The notes beneath the pieces are model-generated. The model had not been told where the DNA came from, did no database searches, and saw only the letters and a list, made by a program, of their open reading frames with translations. A program made the translations under genes and the position numbers. From Ichthyosporea sp. XGB-2017a (taxonomy: Eukaryota; Opisthokonta; Ichthyosporea), in NCBI GenBank assembly GCA_002811675.1, contig PDIM01000054.1, positions 1-25,013 on the forward strand: a DNA stretch of 25,013 bases, given 5' to 3'. The number at the start of each line of letters is the position of its first letter. The stretch's first letter is position 1. Of this stretch, positions 9,426 through 19,714 are shown piece after piece.

Positions 9426-12059
9426 ATGATGGGGAGGTCCTTTAGTGACAATTCACCCATCTTGGGAAAGTACTACTTAGGAAGAACCCTAGGGGAGGGT
9501 ACCTATGGAAAGGTGAAATTGGGTTCGCATGTTCTTACAGGTGAACAGGTAGCTGTTAAAGTTATAGAACGATCAAGTATAAAAACGCCAAAACACATGA
9601 CTCGCCTCAACAGGGAAATTAAGGCGTTGAAAATGCTCGACCACCCAAATATCATCAAGCTTTATGATGTGTTTGATTACGAAACTAAGATTATTCTCGT
9701 AATGGAGTATGCAAGTGGGGGAGAACTTTTTGATTATATTGTGGCTCACAAGCAAGTTAAAGAGAAGGAAGCAAGAAAATTCTTTCGTCAGATTGTGTCC
9801 GCAGTTGACTACTCCCATCGATGTGGTATTGTTCATCGCGATCTGAAGCCAGAAAATCTTTTGCTTGACGATAAAAAAAACATTAGATTGGTTGATTTTG
9901 GTTTCTCAAACTCGTACGACCCTAAAAAACATTTGGAAACGTATTGTGGAAGCCCGTACTATGCAGCTCCTGAAATGGTTCTTGGGCGCAAGTATTGTGG
10001 GCCTGAAGTGGATATGTGGAGTTTGGGTGTCATATTATATGCTCTCATTTGTGGTTGCCTGCCTTTTGATGATTCCAATGTAAAAGTATTGTATGATCGC
10101 ATAGCCAGTGGAGTGTATCGTACGCCTTCGCATATGACCAAAGAGGCAAAGGCGTTGATAAAGAAAATGCTAACGGTGGATCCATCGAAGCGCATTCGTA
10201 TGGACCAGCTGAGAAAAGAAAAGTGGATCAACGAGGGATATTCGTCCCTACCGGAGCACATTCAAAAGCCCGAAGAGCAAAAGCCTATTGTAGACCCGGA
10301 AATTGTTGAGCAGCTTGTTGCTTTGGGGTACAAGCAACAAGAAGTGGAAATTTCAATGCTCACATCCGATAGTGGATATAATCCTATTCGATGCATGTAT
10401 ACTCTGATGGAAGAAAGAAGAAACAGAAGTGCAGGCAATAGTAGTGATACTACTGTGAAGGATCATCGTCAAGTAAAGCCAGCCACATTTCCGGAAAAGG
10501 CTGCAAAACCCAGCGGTGTTATTTTTGGAACTGCTGAGCTGTCAAAACCGCCGATAGTGCCACCAAAGCCAGCAAATTTGAAAGTAAAGAGTAAACCAAA
10601 GCCAGGGCCGCGAAGTCACTCGCACAATAGTGCCTGTGATGGCGAAGCTGGCGTAAAACTGACAAAGACCGAGGAAGATTTGCTGGCTATTATTTCATCT
10701 GGGGATGTTAAGCCATCAGAATCCAATCATTTAAGTAGAACGCAAACTTTGACGGGGAATGATGTCCAGGGAACAAGAGACGCTTCGGACAATATGAGCA
10801 TGACTATTACGACCTCATCAGAGTCTTATCGTAAAGAAATTGAAGACCTCTTACCATCTTCCGAATCTATTCGGATTCAGATGCAACGAAGGCGGATGTC
10901 ATCAAAAGAAAATTCCGATGGTCGTTCGTCTTCAGAGCATAGTGAGAGAGGAAGTAACGATTCGGGAAGTGGGTCGCAGAGCTGTTCTCCGGGTGAGGTC
11001 CATAGCATAGTGGAAACTGAAGAACGAATTGTAAATCCAGCTGTGAAACACTCAGAGGCGCTAACACCCACATTTCCTAGTCAACGTAAATCTGATACGG
11101 CTGCGTCATCGTCATCGGCAAGGCGACCTATGACCCACAGACCCCATAGTATGTCAGTGAGCTCTCAAGCACCAAAAATATCAGTTCCAGCAAATGAGCC
11201 ATCACATAATATACCGTTGTCGAAGGAGGATCGTCGAAAGTCAAAGAGTAGCGACTCGGAGTCAAAGAAAAGTCGGCGGTTTAGCTTTGATGGCGCATTT
11301 AAAATTTTTGGAGGCAAGAGTAAGAAGAAAGAAAAATCGAAACTGAGTCGAAAGGACGAGGAGAGCTCACAGGCTTCGAATGAGTGTGAGTCAATGGCCG
11401 AGCAAAATCGCCATCATGGTCGTCGATTGAGGACAATAACTGGTTGGTTTAATGTATCTACTACATCAAGCAAGCAACCAGACGAGATTTTGGAAGAAGC
11501 AAAACGGGTTCTGTTGATGAACGAAATCCACTTTGAAGAAATTGGGTACCGACTAGTCTGCCTGGATCGGAAAATTGCAGCTACGGGTGTTCATAGTGAA
11601 ATTGTAAACCCCATTACACTGATGGAGTCTCGAAGACAAAAATCTAAAGATCTTCTCAATTCCTTGGAATCTCTAGATATTGAATCTAATGAAAGGGATG
11701 CAGAGGAAGCCAAAGAGGCCTCCGTTAAGACTCGTAACAGTAAGATTTTATCTACGTCTCTAAATGAAGACGCGTTTTCAACTGAGAGGCCCAAACGGGA
11801 AAGTGGCCATCAGAGGGCAAAGAGTGGGTCTCGTACAATGGGTACTGATGTGTCACAGACTTATTTGTCCCCCCTTCGTGGTGGGGGTACTGCCAAGGGC
11901 GCTGAAACCAGCCCTCTAAATAAGCCCGTTCGTTTTGAATTTGAAGTGTGCCACATTCCGCGCATATCATTATATGGACTACATCTGAAGAGACTCGGAG
12001 GTGATATTTGGAGATATAAGGAGCTATGCGACTCTCTTGTTAACCAAATGCATTTGTAA
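9426..12059 (+). CDS. PAR-1/MARK/KIN1-like Ser/Thr protein kinase (kinase, UBA, KA1)
   Basis: This 877-aa protein has an N-terminal CAMKL kinase domain (about 14-268). It has the Gly loop GEGTYGKV (23-30), VAVK (K45), HRDLKPEN (D139), DFGFSN (D157) and an activation loop ETYCGSPYYAAPE. T172 there corresponds to the Thr phosphorylated by LKB1-type kinases. A UBA-like domain follows (about 300-342). Then comes a long Ser/Lys-rich linker with a basic patch (RRFSFDGAF...SKKKEKSK, near 616-635), and a C-terminal KA1 domain ending VNQMHL. All catalytic residues are present, so it should be active. Family members control cell polarity, microtubules and exocytosis at the cell cortex, and KA1 binds acidic lipids. 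The KA1 halves (about 669-717 and 834-877) are separated by about 115 inserted residues. The start is the first ATG of an ATGATG pair; no intron is needed. Confidence 0.92.
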   Translation: MMGRSFSDNSPILGKYYLGRTLGEGTYGKVKLGSHVLTGEQVAVKVIERSSIKTPKHMTRLNREIKALKMLDHPNIIKLYDVFDYETKIILVMEYASGGELFDYIVAHKQVKEKEARKFFRQIVSAVDYSHRCGIVHRDLKPENLLLDDKKNIRLVDFGFSNSYDPKKHLETYCGSPYYAAPEMVLGRKYCGPEVDMWSLGVILYALICGCLPFDDSNVKVLYDRIASGVYRTPSHMTKEAKALIKKMLTVDPSKRIRMDQLRKEKWINEGYSSLPEHIQKPEEQKPIVDPEIVEQLVALGYKQQEVEISMLTSDSGYNPIRCMYTLMEERRNRSAGNSSDTTVKDHRQVKPATFPEKAAKPSGVIFGTAELSKPPIVPPKPANLKVKSKPKPGPRSHSHNSACDGEAGVKLTKTEEDLLAIISSGDVKPSESNHLSRTQTLTGNDVQGTRDASDNMSMTITTSSESYRKEIEDLLPSSESIRIQMQRRRMSSKENSDGRSSSEHSERGSNDSGSGSQSCSPGEVHSIVETEERIVNPAVKHSEALTPTFPSQRKSDTAASSSSARRPMTHRPHSMSVSSQAPKISVPANEPSHNIPLSKEDRRKSKSSDSESKKSRRFSFDGAFKIFGGKSKKKEKSKLSRKDEESSQASNECESMAEQNRHHGRRLRTITGWFNVSTTSSKQPDEILEEAKRVLLMNEIHFEEIGYRLVCLDRKIAATGVHSEIVNPITLMESRRQKSKDLLNSLESLDIESNERDAEEAKEASVKTRNSKILSTSLNEDAFSTERPKRESGHQRAKSGSRTMGTDVSQTYLSPLRGGGTAKGAETSPLNKPVRFEFEVCHIPRISLYGLHLKRLGGDIWRYKELCDSLVNQMHL

Positions 12060-12681
12060 ATATGTCTTGTGTGCTGTCATTCTTTTGTTCACCTTTAAAC
12101 GAATACAAAATATGCACCCAATGCCGTGCCTGTTCTCTTAAGTTGCAGTCGATCACATGTCTTCCCGCCTCTTAAACTATTTCTTCCTGGTACACCTTAT
12201 TCATGTGTACATTATGCAAAACAATAACCAAAGAGCAAAGAGGTAAAAGAGGCAACAAAAGACAAATAAACCACATTTCTCATACCATTAAAACGTAGCT
12301 GAGCTCTACTGAAACACAACATTGGGAGGTGGAAACTGGAAAGGCAAGAGAATAGGAAAATAGAAAATAGGGGTCAGGGGAAAAGAAGCCCGAGTGTTGG
12401 GGCTCCAAGGTGCTCTTTATTTTTGTTTCTGTGGTGCTCGTTGTTGGTTTCAGATTTGTTTCATAGCAGCGGTGAGTCGGGTTGAGGTTAATTGAGTTGT
12501 GTGTTTAGAGATTATGGAGTGTGGAATGGAATGTGTGTGCTGGGATTGGTGATAAGTTATTGGCACATGTGTTGTTTATAGTCCACTCACTGCATGTTTC
12601 AAGAGTTTATTGGCAACGTATAGTTGACAGGTGTATTGGATTCACTGTCTTTTGTTTTGATTTTTGTGTTTGCGAATAAGG
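12060..12681. other. Kinase 3' flank and YEATS2 5' leader
   Basis: AATAAA at 12265-12270 is a plausible poly(A) signal about 205 bases after the kinase stop. Further on, CAGCG|GTGAGT at 12472 is a strong donor-like site and GAATAAG ends at 12680, one base before the YEATS2 ATG. This would allow a 5'-UTR intron of about 209 nt. No TATA box is obvious, and I see no gene in this interval. Confidence 0.4.
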
Positions 12682-15600
12682 ATGATTGGTGAAGATGTTC
12701 AGAAGCGGCTGCTGGGGGAATTGGATAAAGAGATAACCACGCGAAAGGCAGAGGTAGAGGAGTGTGGTGTGAGGATAAGGAATGTGCGGTTACAGATGGC
12801 AAGATTAAGGGGATCCTTGCTGAAGAAAGCTCTAAAAGATGATTTTCTTCTGGATACAGCCAGCTTGGGCGGGAGGGGAAATAGTTTATCTAGGCGATGG
12901 TATCAGAGCGAATGCGATAGAAAAGGCGGAGCGAGTGATGAAGAAGAAGAGGAGGACGATGTGCCGCTGAGGTTATTTGTACTGTGCGGGCTTAGTGAGG
13001 AAGAAGGGGGGGCACAAGAAAAGGATGTGGGGAAAGAAGAAGGGAGCACACCTAAGGCTAGACGAAGAAAGATGGTAGTGGGCACTGACGTATTCCTGAT
13101 GCTAAAATGCCCCTCTTGTGAGCGCTCGGATTTTCGTAATGTCTTAGGGTTTCAGAATCACTGCCGCATCGTGCACAATCTTTTCTTCACAAACCAGCTG
13201 GATATGTACGAGACTTGTGGAGAGATTGTGGAAGACTGTGCATCAGTAGTTCCACCCGACTATCCTCTGTGGGAAGAATTTAGCGGTAAAAGGGGGTGTG
13301 ATAAGATTGAAGTCCCAAACACATCAATGGAAAAAGGACGGAAAAATATGGTGCAGTCGGAAGAAAAGACGGTGGGGAAAACAGAGTCAGAAGAGAAGGA
13401 AACAGAGGATGTGGAAGGAACGAAGAGCAAGGATATAGTAAAGAAAGACGAGAATAAGGCTGATCGTATTTCGGGGGGCTCGGTGTCGTGGAGCAGGTTC
13501 CATGTGTCGAAAGAGATTATTGTGGGGAATATATCGCAGTATATTCCACCAGAGAAGCGTGAAGGTGGCGATAGATCAACTCATAAATGGATGGTCTATG
13601 TACGAGCAGTTCCAGGAGAGATCAGTGCAAATCTTTTTGTGAAAATGGTTCGCTTTTTTCTTCATCCCTCGTACCGGCCGAACGATGTGATAGAGGTAAC
13701 ATCGCCTCCGTTTCAGCTGTCAAGAAGGGGTTGGGGGGAATTCCCGGTGAGGGTTCAATTGCACTTTAAAGATTCTTCCGTAAACAAGCCTGTGGACGTT
13801 ATTCATTATTTAAAACTAGATAGGGGTTATAGTGGTCTCCAGTGTCTGGGAGCAGAAACAAAGGTAGACGTAAAGTTAGATCGGGTTTTTTTTGAAACTT
13901 TGATGAGAAAACAGCGGGAAGATGAAATGGCCGAGGGCCCAGCAGCTCAAAAAAACTTGGCCGATGAAAAGGAAGCACAGAAAAAAGATAATGTAAAGGA
14001 GCAAAGCATTGTGCCTGGCAATCGCCAGGATAGCAAAGGGCCGTCGGTTGTTACATTTACTGAGTGGGAAAATGCGGTTGCCGTGAGACCAATGACCTTA
14101 GAAAAGGAGAGCAAATTGGTCTTAGGAAAGTACATACTTTCGGAGAAAGACATTGCTGATATGGACTCTATACGCAAAATCAATTCTTCCCCTCTTTCTA
14201 CCCATTTGAAAGAGTATGAAGGACAAGAGTTTGAACAACAAAAAGCGATAACTAGAGTGTATCAAAAGCTATCTACTCCATTTGTTCAGTATAGGAGACA
14301 CTCTTTGTTTGATGAAGATATCTGCAAAGCTTTTGGACTTCGCAGCAGCAGAGATAATGATTTTCTGGGATTTACTTTTGAGGAATCCATTCTTTGTGAA
14401 GTGCTTGATAGCCTATTCTCAAAAGCTGTAAAGATTTTCCCAGTTATAAACTCATCTTTTCAAAGTCCAATGGGTAACTTCGCTAAGCGATTAATAGAAT
14501 ATAGTGTAGACACAAGCAGTGATCATGTGCAGGAAGATCCAAGCAAAATACCTCTTGAAGGGGACGATTTCCAATACACGCAGGCGAGATCGCTGGAAGA
14601 GTTTTTGCAATGGTCCTATGGAAAGAAAAAGTGTTGCATCCATTCGCGCAGTGTATGCATATACAATTGGGTGCAACAAAATCTGTTTAAGAAAACCGGA
14701 GACTTATGCTTACTAGAAAAAAGGTTTATGGAAAGCATTGAAGATGCTGATAATCGACCTCCTTCCAAAAAGTTAAAAGGAAGTTCAAGTGAGAAACCAA
14801 AGCATCGTACTGACTGGAAAAAAATGTACGATAAAGCTCTTGTATCGCTGGAAAAGTACCTCAATGTCAAAGTCATTAAAGAATGGTGTCGGAATCGTGG
14901 TTACACTCCCACATTCCCAACGGCAACGCCTCCATTTAACAAAATTCTAAAAAATGCAAATGATGACTTTGACATAAAGTCACCGGAGGAGCTTTTTTGT
15001 AAGTTTTGCGGATATCCTCACAAACCTGCCGTCTTAGATGTTTTTGACCCGACGAACGTACCCACATCTTCATCTGGGTGTCATCCGGGAAGCACTCTAT
15101 GGTACCGTAAAGCCGCTTTGGACATTATTGAACAATATGTTAACGCATTTGAAGAAGTGGAAAATGTCTGCGGCCGAGCTTTATTTCCTTTGGCGACAAC
15201 GGGCGTGCGATTCAAGCTATCCTCATTGTCTTTACCGAACGAAGTAAGCAAGTTGTCGAGTGTAGCGTCCGAAAGTAACTTGGATTCCAAAACCTCCAAA
15301 TCTGTAGCATCCAGTTACATGAAGTTAGTGAAGACGGAATGTGAAGACAAATGTGCATCTGTTGTTGGGCTGAATGTTGATGATTTGAAGAGGTTAAACT
15401 CCTTGTTTAAAGGACGGCAGTCTTTGATTGAAGGTGTGTGCTCTACATTCCTACCCCCATCATCAGAGCTTCGCTTTGTTCGGGAATGTCTAGAGGAGAT
15501 TGGTACGTTTATTCCTTCTCTGGCATTTAGCCAAACCATAAATGACTTTATTTTTGTACCAATCGTAAACTGTCGAAAACGAAAAAGAAAATTGAGTTCA

Positions 15601-16416
15601 AAACAAATGGTTGAGTACGATAAAGATATTGACAAGCTGGACTTGAATTGTGCTAGATATCCGGAGTCTATTGAGGATGATCGAGACAAGTACGAGCGTT
15701 ACCATGTAGTAGAAAGTATGTTGTTGAAATGTGCCCGACTGTTCATGAAAGATGTGATTGAAGCCAGCATAGAGCAGCTGAATATTTTGACGAACCCGGA
15801 TAATAATTCTATTGTTGAGAAGGAGAACCAGAAGAAACTTGAGCGAGTGTTTGGCAATGCTACTCTAGATCAGCTTGATGATTTGGAGAAAGATTATGAA
15901 GATGAAGAGGAGGAGGACGATCCCGTCAAGTGGGCCAAAAACACTTTTCTTCGGCGAGAGGTGAAGCGAGGCGTTAAGAAGTTCAACGAGCAGCATGGAA
16001 TTGTTTCTTCCGGTTCCATATCGAAAGATCAAACAATATTTAAGATAACATCCCCACCTGTATCGAAAACATACTTTTCATATGATGGATTAATTCCTCC
16101 CAGCTTTTCCAAACGGTTTTTGTCGCAAAGTATTCAACTTCCAGCAATCGATCCAAAGGCCGTTCCGCTCTTGAAGAACAGAATGCTTCTTAAACAACCC
16201 CCGTACACTGCCATAATCACACCAGTACATATCTATCATGCTCTGGTTGCCTCCCCTTGTATGGATTTTCTTACAGAGCGGTATATGGGCACAGCTAAAG
16301 AACAGTCTTCAAGCAGCAAAGCTACGGCACCAACAAGTCAGGCACAAACGACTGATGACCCACCAGTCCCTTCGCAACAGGCAAGTCGTTCTCCAGAGGA
16401 AGGGAGGGCAAGTTGA
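12682..16416 (+). CDS. YEATS2-like chromatin reader (C2H2 finger, YEATS, split histone-fold)
   Basis: The 1244-aa protein starts with a coiled coil (about 5-53) and an acidic stretch. A C2H2-type finger follows (C143, C146, H160, H165). The YEATS domain (about 275-400) is very close to YEATS2. It includes [17 protein letters not shown] (Y331), [12 protein letters not shown] (W351) and [17 protein letters not shown]331 and W351 are spaced as in the acyl-lysine pocket of YEATS2, which reads H3K27 acetylation or crotonylation in the ATAC acetyltransferase complex. C-terminal blocks typical of YEATS2 are also present: [10 protein letters not shown] (about 734), a CKFCG..H knuckle (about 773) and a helical block near 1005-1037. 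The [10 protein letters not shown]...FLTERYMG block (about 1180-1204) matches the final YEATS2 helices that pair with an NC2-beta-type histone-fold partner. It is one uninterrupted exon of normal length for the family. Confidence 0.93.
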   Translation: MIGEDVQKRLLGELDKEITTRKAEVEECGVRIRNVRLQMARLRGSLLKKALKDDFLLDTASLGGRGNSLSRRWYQSECDRKGGASDEEEEEDDVPLRLFVLCGLSEEEGGAQEKDVGKEEGSTPKARRRKMVVGTDVFLMLKCPSCERSDFRNVLGFQNHCRIVHNLFFTNQLDMYETCGEIVEDCASVVPPDYPLWEEFSGKRGCDKIEVPNTSMEKGRKNMVQSEEKTVGKTESEEKETEDVEGTKSKDIVKKDENKADRISGGSVSWSRFHVSKEIIVGNISQYIPPEKREGGDRSTHKWMVYVRAVPGEISANLFVKMVRFFLHPSYRPNDVIEVTSPPFQLSRRGWGEFPVRVQLHFKDSSVNKPVDVIHYLKLDRGYSGLQCLGAETKVDVKLDRVFFETLMRKQREDEMAEGPAAQKNLADEKEAQKKDNVKEQSIVPGNRQDSKGPSVVTFTEWENAVAVRPMTLEKESKLVLGKYILSEKDIADMDSIRKINSSPLSTHLKEYEGQEFEQQKAITRVYQKLSTPFVQYRRHSLFDEDICKAFGLRSSRDNDFLGFTFEESILCEVLDSLFSKAVKIFPVINSSFQSPMGNFAKRLIEYSVDTSSDHVQEDPSKIPLEGDDFQYTQARSLEEFLQWSYGKKKCCIHSRSVCIYNWVQQNLFKKTGDLCLLEKRFMESIEDADNRPPSKKLKGSSSEKPKHRTDWKKMYDKALVSLEKYLNVKVIKEWCRNRGYTPTFPTATPPFNKILKNANDDFDIKSPEELFCKFCGYPHKPAVLDVFDPTNVPTSSSGCHPGSTLWYRKAALDIIEQYVNAFEEVENVCGRALFPLATTGVRFKLSSLSLPNEVSKLSSVASESNLDSKTSKSVASSYMKLVKTECEDKCASVVGLNVDDLKRLNSLFKGRQSLIEGVCSTFLPPSSELRFVRECLEEIGTFIPSLAFSQTINDFIFVPIVNCRKRKRKLSSKQMVEYDKDIDKLDLNCARYPESIEDDRDKYERYHVVESMLLKCARLFMKDVIEASIEQLNILTNPDNNSIVEKENQKKLERVFGNATLDQLDDLEKDYEDEEEEDDPVKWAKNTFLRREVKRGVKKFNEQHGIVSSGSISKDQTIFKITSPPVSKTYFSYDGLIPPSFSKRFLSQSIQLPAIDPKAVPLLKNRMLLKQPPYTAIITPVHIYHALVASPCMDFLTERYMGTAKEQSSSSKATAPTSQAQTTDDPPVPSQQASRSPEEGRAS

Positions 16417-16498
16417 GTTGGAAGAAGAGGTGCGCAAGAAACTCCCATCAAGAAGGAAAAAGAATAGAACCCCCAGGTCGAAAATCAAAACACGAAAT

Positions 16499-16504
16499 AA
16501 TAAA
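16499..16504 (+). terminator. AATAAA poly(A) signal, YEATS2
   Basis: Exact AATAAA 83 bases past the YEATS2 stop codon, followed by T-rich DNA that also serves as the SAE1 upstream region. Confidence 0.5.
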
Positions 16505-16849
16505 TAGCTCACTTTACGCAATGGAGTATCTATTCTTGAAGAATAGCAAGGAGTCACTTCTCGTCCTTTGACAGACAGAGAAGACAAAGAGGGGTGAAGA
16601 AGAGGGGCAACAGAAGTGTCCATCGCCAAGTCAACCAACGAAGCATTTCTTTTTGCCCTTTTCCTCTCTTTTTCTGTCATTTTTCTTCTTTTTCTTTTTT
16701 TTGTTGCTTTTAAAAAATATTTTTTTTATACTTCAACTTTTGGGATTTGAAAAGTTTTTAGTTCTTCGTTCTTGTTTCTTTTTTTTGTGCGTGTTTGTTT
16801 GATTTTGGTTCTTTTTTTCTCTCTCATTGGGACAAATTGTGATAGGATT

Positions 16850-18263
16850 ATGCCGACCGCTGACTGCACCAACCCAGAAGCAGAGACAGCACACTGTACG
16901 ACTATGAATAGCACTGCCTTCAACACAGCTGCAGACCAGGACGAGTTCTCCGCCTCAGATGCCGCATTGTACGACCGTCAGATTCGCTTATGGGGGCTCC
17001 ATGCCCAGAAGAGGTAAGGAAATGTGCGTGCCAGGCTATGGAGTGTGAGTTGTGGTGGTGAAAAGCATCTAATAATTCCTTTGTCCAATTGTGTTGTCTT
17101 GCTTGTTTGTTTCGCGTTCCAGATTGCAGTCCTCGCGGGTTCTTGTGTGTGGTATCACGGGACTGCATATTGAAGTGTGTAAGAACATTGTCCTGGCTGG
17201 AGTGAAGGAAGTGACACTGTTGGACGATAAGGTCGTGGAGGATGTAGATGTGTGTGCCCAGTTCTTTCTCCGTAAGGAGGATGTGGGATTCAATCGCGCA
17301 GAGCGTTGCAGAGACCGTCTGGCCTCCCTCAATCCCAATGTGAAGATTACTGTTGATAAGGAGAGTGTCAGGGACAAACCTGCGTCTTTTTTTTCAAACC
17401 AGGCTTTTGATGTGGTGTGCTGCTGTCTAGAGATGGAAAGAAGCGCAAAGAAAAAGGGGGTAGATTTCAATGTGCTCAAGGGCATCAATGCCTTGTGCAG
17501 GCAACAGAATATTAAATTCTTCTTGGGAAATGTATTTGGTTTTTACGGGGTTATGTTCGAGGACCTAACGGATATGCACCGCTACGAGCAGGAAGACGGT
17601 CCTTCTGCGGGTAACACCGCCGAGTATAAGTCAAAGACAGGTGGCGAAACGAATGAGAAAGCAAAGAATTTGGCAACCAAATATGACCCTCTTTCAAGTG
17701 TATTGGAATCTGATGGGTGGAAGAATTCGGAAAAGGGGGCAAAGTTTGCAAAATATACGAAGAGGAGTGCCAGGAAGTTTCCGCGAGTAATGACTTCTTT
17801 TCAGATATTTGACCAGTACTTTGCAGATGAGAGGATGAAAACAGGCAGTACTGAGAATGGTTTTGACTGGGACCAGCTGGACGCTATTCGGAGGAAATAT
17901 CTGCAGGATAGAAACCTGGATGAGAAATTCTACACATTGGATGATGTCAAAACGTTTGCTAAAAATGGCTTTTTGGTGCGTTGTTCCGGAAACGCGGATG
18001 GTGATGAGGAAACAAAAGAGCCTGCTGCAAAAAAGCTGCGATCTTCTCCTCGTTCAAAGAGCTCCCCAAGAAAATCTAGTAATGAAGATGAAGCTGCTGT
18101 AAGAACCAACATACAGCCACTGGAAATGAACCCGGTCTGTGCTATCGTGGGAGGCGTGTATGGCCAAGAGGTGCTCAAGTGTCTCTCCCAGAAAGGAGAG
18201 TGCCACAATAACACATTCCAGTACGATGCTAGGATGGGTGAAGGACTGGTGAGTAGATTATAG
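16850..18263 (+). CDS. SAE1: SUMO-activating enzyme subunit 1 (SAE1/AOS1), two exons
   Basis: Model: join(16850..17013,17123..18263), 434 aa. Exon 1 ends in ALYDRQIRLWGLHAQK, the signature opening of the AOS1/ThiF fold. Exon 2 continues RLQSSRVLVCGITGLHIEVCKNIVLAG, the conserved Rossmann-like segment. The C-terminal NPVCAIVGGVYGQEVLK..S, near HNNTFQYD, also matches SAE1. The protein pairs with UBA2 (SAE2) to form the E1 that adenylates SUMO in the nucleus; as expected for SAE1, no catalytic-cysteine domain is present. It is about 90 residues longer than the human protein, owing to Lys/Ser-rich insertions (about 176-205 and 360-380). The ATG at 16850 was chosen over upstream non-ATG codons. 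A strong donor-like GTGAGT at 18250 could mean that the last few residues come from another exon. Confidence 0.92.
17014..17122 (+). other. Intron of SAE1
   Basis: This is a 109-nt GT-AG intron: donor AAGAG|GTAAGG, acceptor TTCGCGTTCCAG|ATTGC. Without splicing the frame stops at TAA two bases past the donor. With splicing the split Arg codon (AG/A) joins the two halves of the conserved YDRQIRLWG...RVLV segment exactly. It is the best-supported intron in the window. Confidence 0.95.
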
Positions 18264-18445
18264 AGATGCCGGAGAAGAAATACTCACTCGTGTACAGAAG
18301 AAACAGATTAAACCGGCACTTAAAGGAGAGAGCCTCAAACACAGTTTGGCAAGGATGACGTTTAATATCAAAACAACTATAGAACCCCTTCATCATTCAA
18401 AATCATAACGATCGTAACCTCTCTTGAATCGAATAATTGAAATAC

Positions 18446-18451
18446 AATAAA
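18446..18451 (+). terminator. AATAAA poly(A) signal, SAE1
   Basis: Exact AATAAA 183 bases after the SAE1 stop. The opposing signal of TRM112 lies only about 45 bases further on, so the two convergent transcripts end almost back to back. Confidence 0.6.
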
Positions 18452-18496
18452 CTTTGCTTTTGAAGTTTTACATTGCTTAACTGCCAAACTGACTTC

Positions 18497-18502
18497 TTTA
18501 TT
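18497..18502 (-). terminator. AATAAA poly(A) signal, TRM112
   Basis: TTTATT on the plus strand (AATAAA on the minus strand), 130 bases beyond the TRM112 stop codon. Confidence 0.6.
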
Positions 18503-18631
18503 ATTTTGCTTCGCTGGGGCGCGAGTAGGATGGCAGCCCAACTATAAGGTGAAAAAGGTGTGTATGAGGGTGGCTGTGGGGAATGAACAGAGTTTTGTTC
18601 TCCTCATTCCTTTTCATTTCATTAAACCACA

Positions 18632-19147
18632 TTACACCTCGTCCTCGCACAGCAGCATGTTAGGAATACCATCCTTAATGGTGTACACATGGCCACAGTT
18701 ATTACACACCATCCGCCCTTGTGCCACATTAGTCTCCATCAGAAGCAGATGCAAGTTTCGCAACACCAGCTTGTCCTCCTCACTCAACTGTCCGTGCAGA
18801 GTTTCCACCTCCTTCTCCACCTCATCCGCACCCCCGTCCATATTCACTGGGGCCACCACAAAGCTCGCAATCCCCTCCGGCATTTCCCCAGGCAGCACTA
18901 CAGCTGTATCCATTGCCCCACTCAACTCCCCGCATGTCTTTACAAGCGCTGCCCAGTCCAGCTTTGGCAGCATGTGCTTCAGAAAGGAGGCATTGTAATC
19001 CGCCTCAATCTTCTCCACCTTCAGAGTTAGATTCGAATAGCCCTCGTCTTTCTCCCCGGGCACAGCCCCTTCCACCCGCAGGGGGAAGTTATTCACAGTA
19101 CACCCCTTCACGTGGCACTGCAGCATGTTATGTGTTAGAAGCCTCAT
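18632..19147 (-). CDS. TRM112: TRM112, methyltransferase activator subunit
   Basis: The 171-aa protein opens MRLLTHNMLQCHVKGC and ends with MVCNNCGHVYTIKDGIPNMLL, both diagnostic of TRM112. TRM112 is a small zinc-binding partner that stabilises several class I methyltransferases acting on tRNA, rRNA and translation release factor. C11, C16, C148 and C151 form the yeast-type zinc site, which the human protein has partly lost. It is about 35-45 residues longer than the yeast and human proteins, from extra acidic and Gly-rich sequence in the middle (about 29-45 and 75-110). Convergent with SAE1; the start ATG is followed directly by conserved sequence. A run of 27 A residues (sense strand) lies about 15 bases upstream of the start, in the presumed leader. 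Confidence 0.95.
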   Translation of the reverse strand: MRLLTHNMLQCHVKGCTVNNFPLRVEGAVPGEKDEGYSNLTLKVEKIEADYNASFLKHMLPKLDWAALVKTCGELSGAMDTAVVLPGEMPEGIASFVVAPVNMDGGADEVEKEVETLHGQLSEEDKLVLRNLHLLLMETNVAQGRMVCNNCGHVYTIKDGIPNMLLCEDEV

Positions 19148-19161
19148 TTTCTTCTATTTGC

Positions 19162-19188
19162 TTTTTTTTTTTTTTTTTTTTTTTTTTT
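19162..19188. repeat. T27 homopolymer (A27 in the TRM112 leader)
   Basis: Uninterrupted run of 27 T on the plus strand, ending 15 bases from the TRM112 ATG. On the sense strand it is a poly(A) tract directly before the start codon. Homopolymers of this size are prone to length error in assemblies. Confidence 0.85.
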
Positions 19189-19714
19189 GTCTTTACCTTT
19201 ACTCAACTTGAATGAAATCCACTGCACAAAAACAAATCCCAGACAAAACACACTCACCAAAGAAATAATCAACTCCTCCTTCACTCGAATAAAATCAAGT
19301 CAAACAAAAAAACAAAAAAAAAACAAAAAAAAACAAAAGCCAATTTATTCATTAAAAATGCGTTACCAATATTTTTCTATGGAAAATCCCATACACACAG
19401 CAGCCGAGGAAAATAAAATAAAGTTCACGTGGGACGTTATTATGTTCTTCTTGGAGGATTCTTCTTTGAGTTCCTTCTTCCTTTTCTTTTCTCCTTCTTC
19501 TTTTCCTTCACAAGCTCCCTTGACAGCATTGTGCGTGTGGATGGAGTGGGCTTCACTACTTTGCATTCTCAATTCTAGCCGGTGGACGTCATTGTCCATG
19601 GCTTCTTAACTTTTCGTGTCGTGTATTTTACTTTATTTATTGTACTTTGACAACAAGGTCTAGCGGTGGTGTTCTTTGCGTTCCTCGTATTTGGACCTCT
19701 TTGATGAATGAGAG
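19189..19714. other. Spacer between TRM112 and secreted protein A
   Basis: Holds the TRM112 upstream region and the 3' flank of the secreted-protein gene. An A-rich tract broken by C residues lies at about 19300-19340. On the minus strand overlapping AATAAATAAA at 19641-19632 is a good poly(A) signal about 75 bases after the secreted-protein stop. No gene seen. Confidence 0.5.

Noticed and set aside
16417-16507. Lys/Arg-rich frame continuing past the YEATS2 stop, and in-frame readthrough
   Set aside because: YEATS2 homologues end soon after the FLTERYMG block, so the TGA at 16414 is a natural end; the overlapping frame is simple basic repeat-like sequence.
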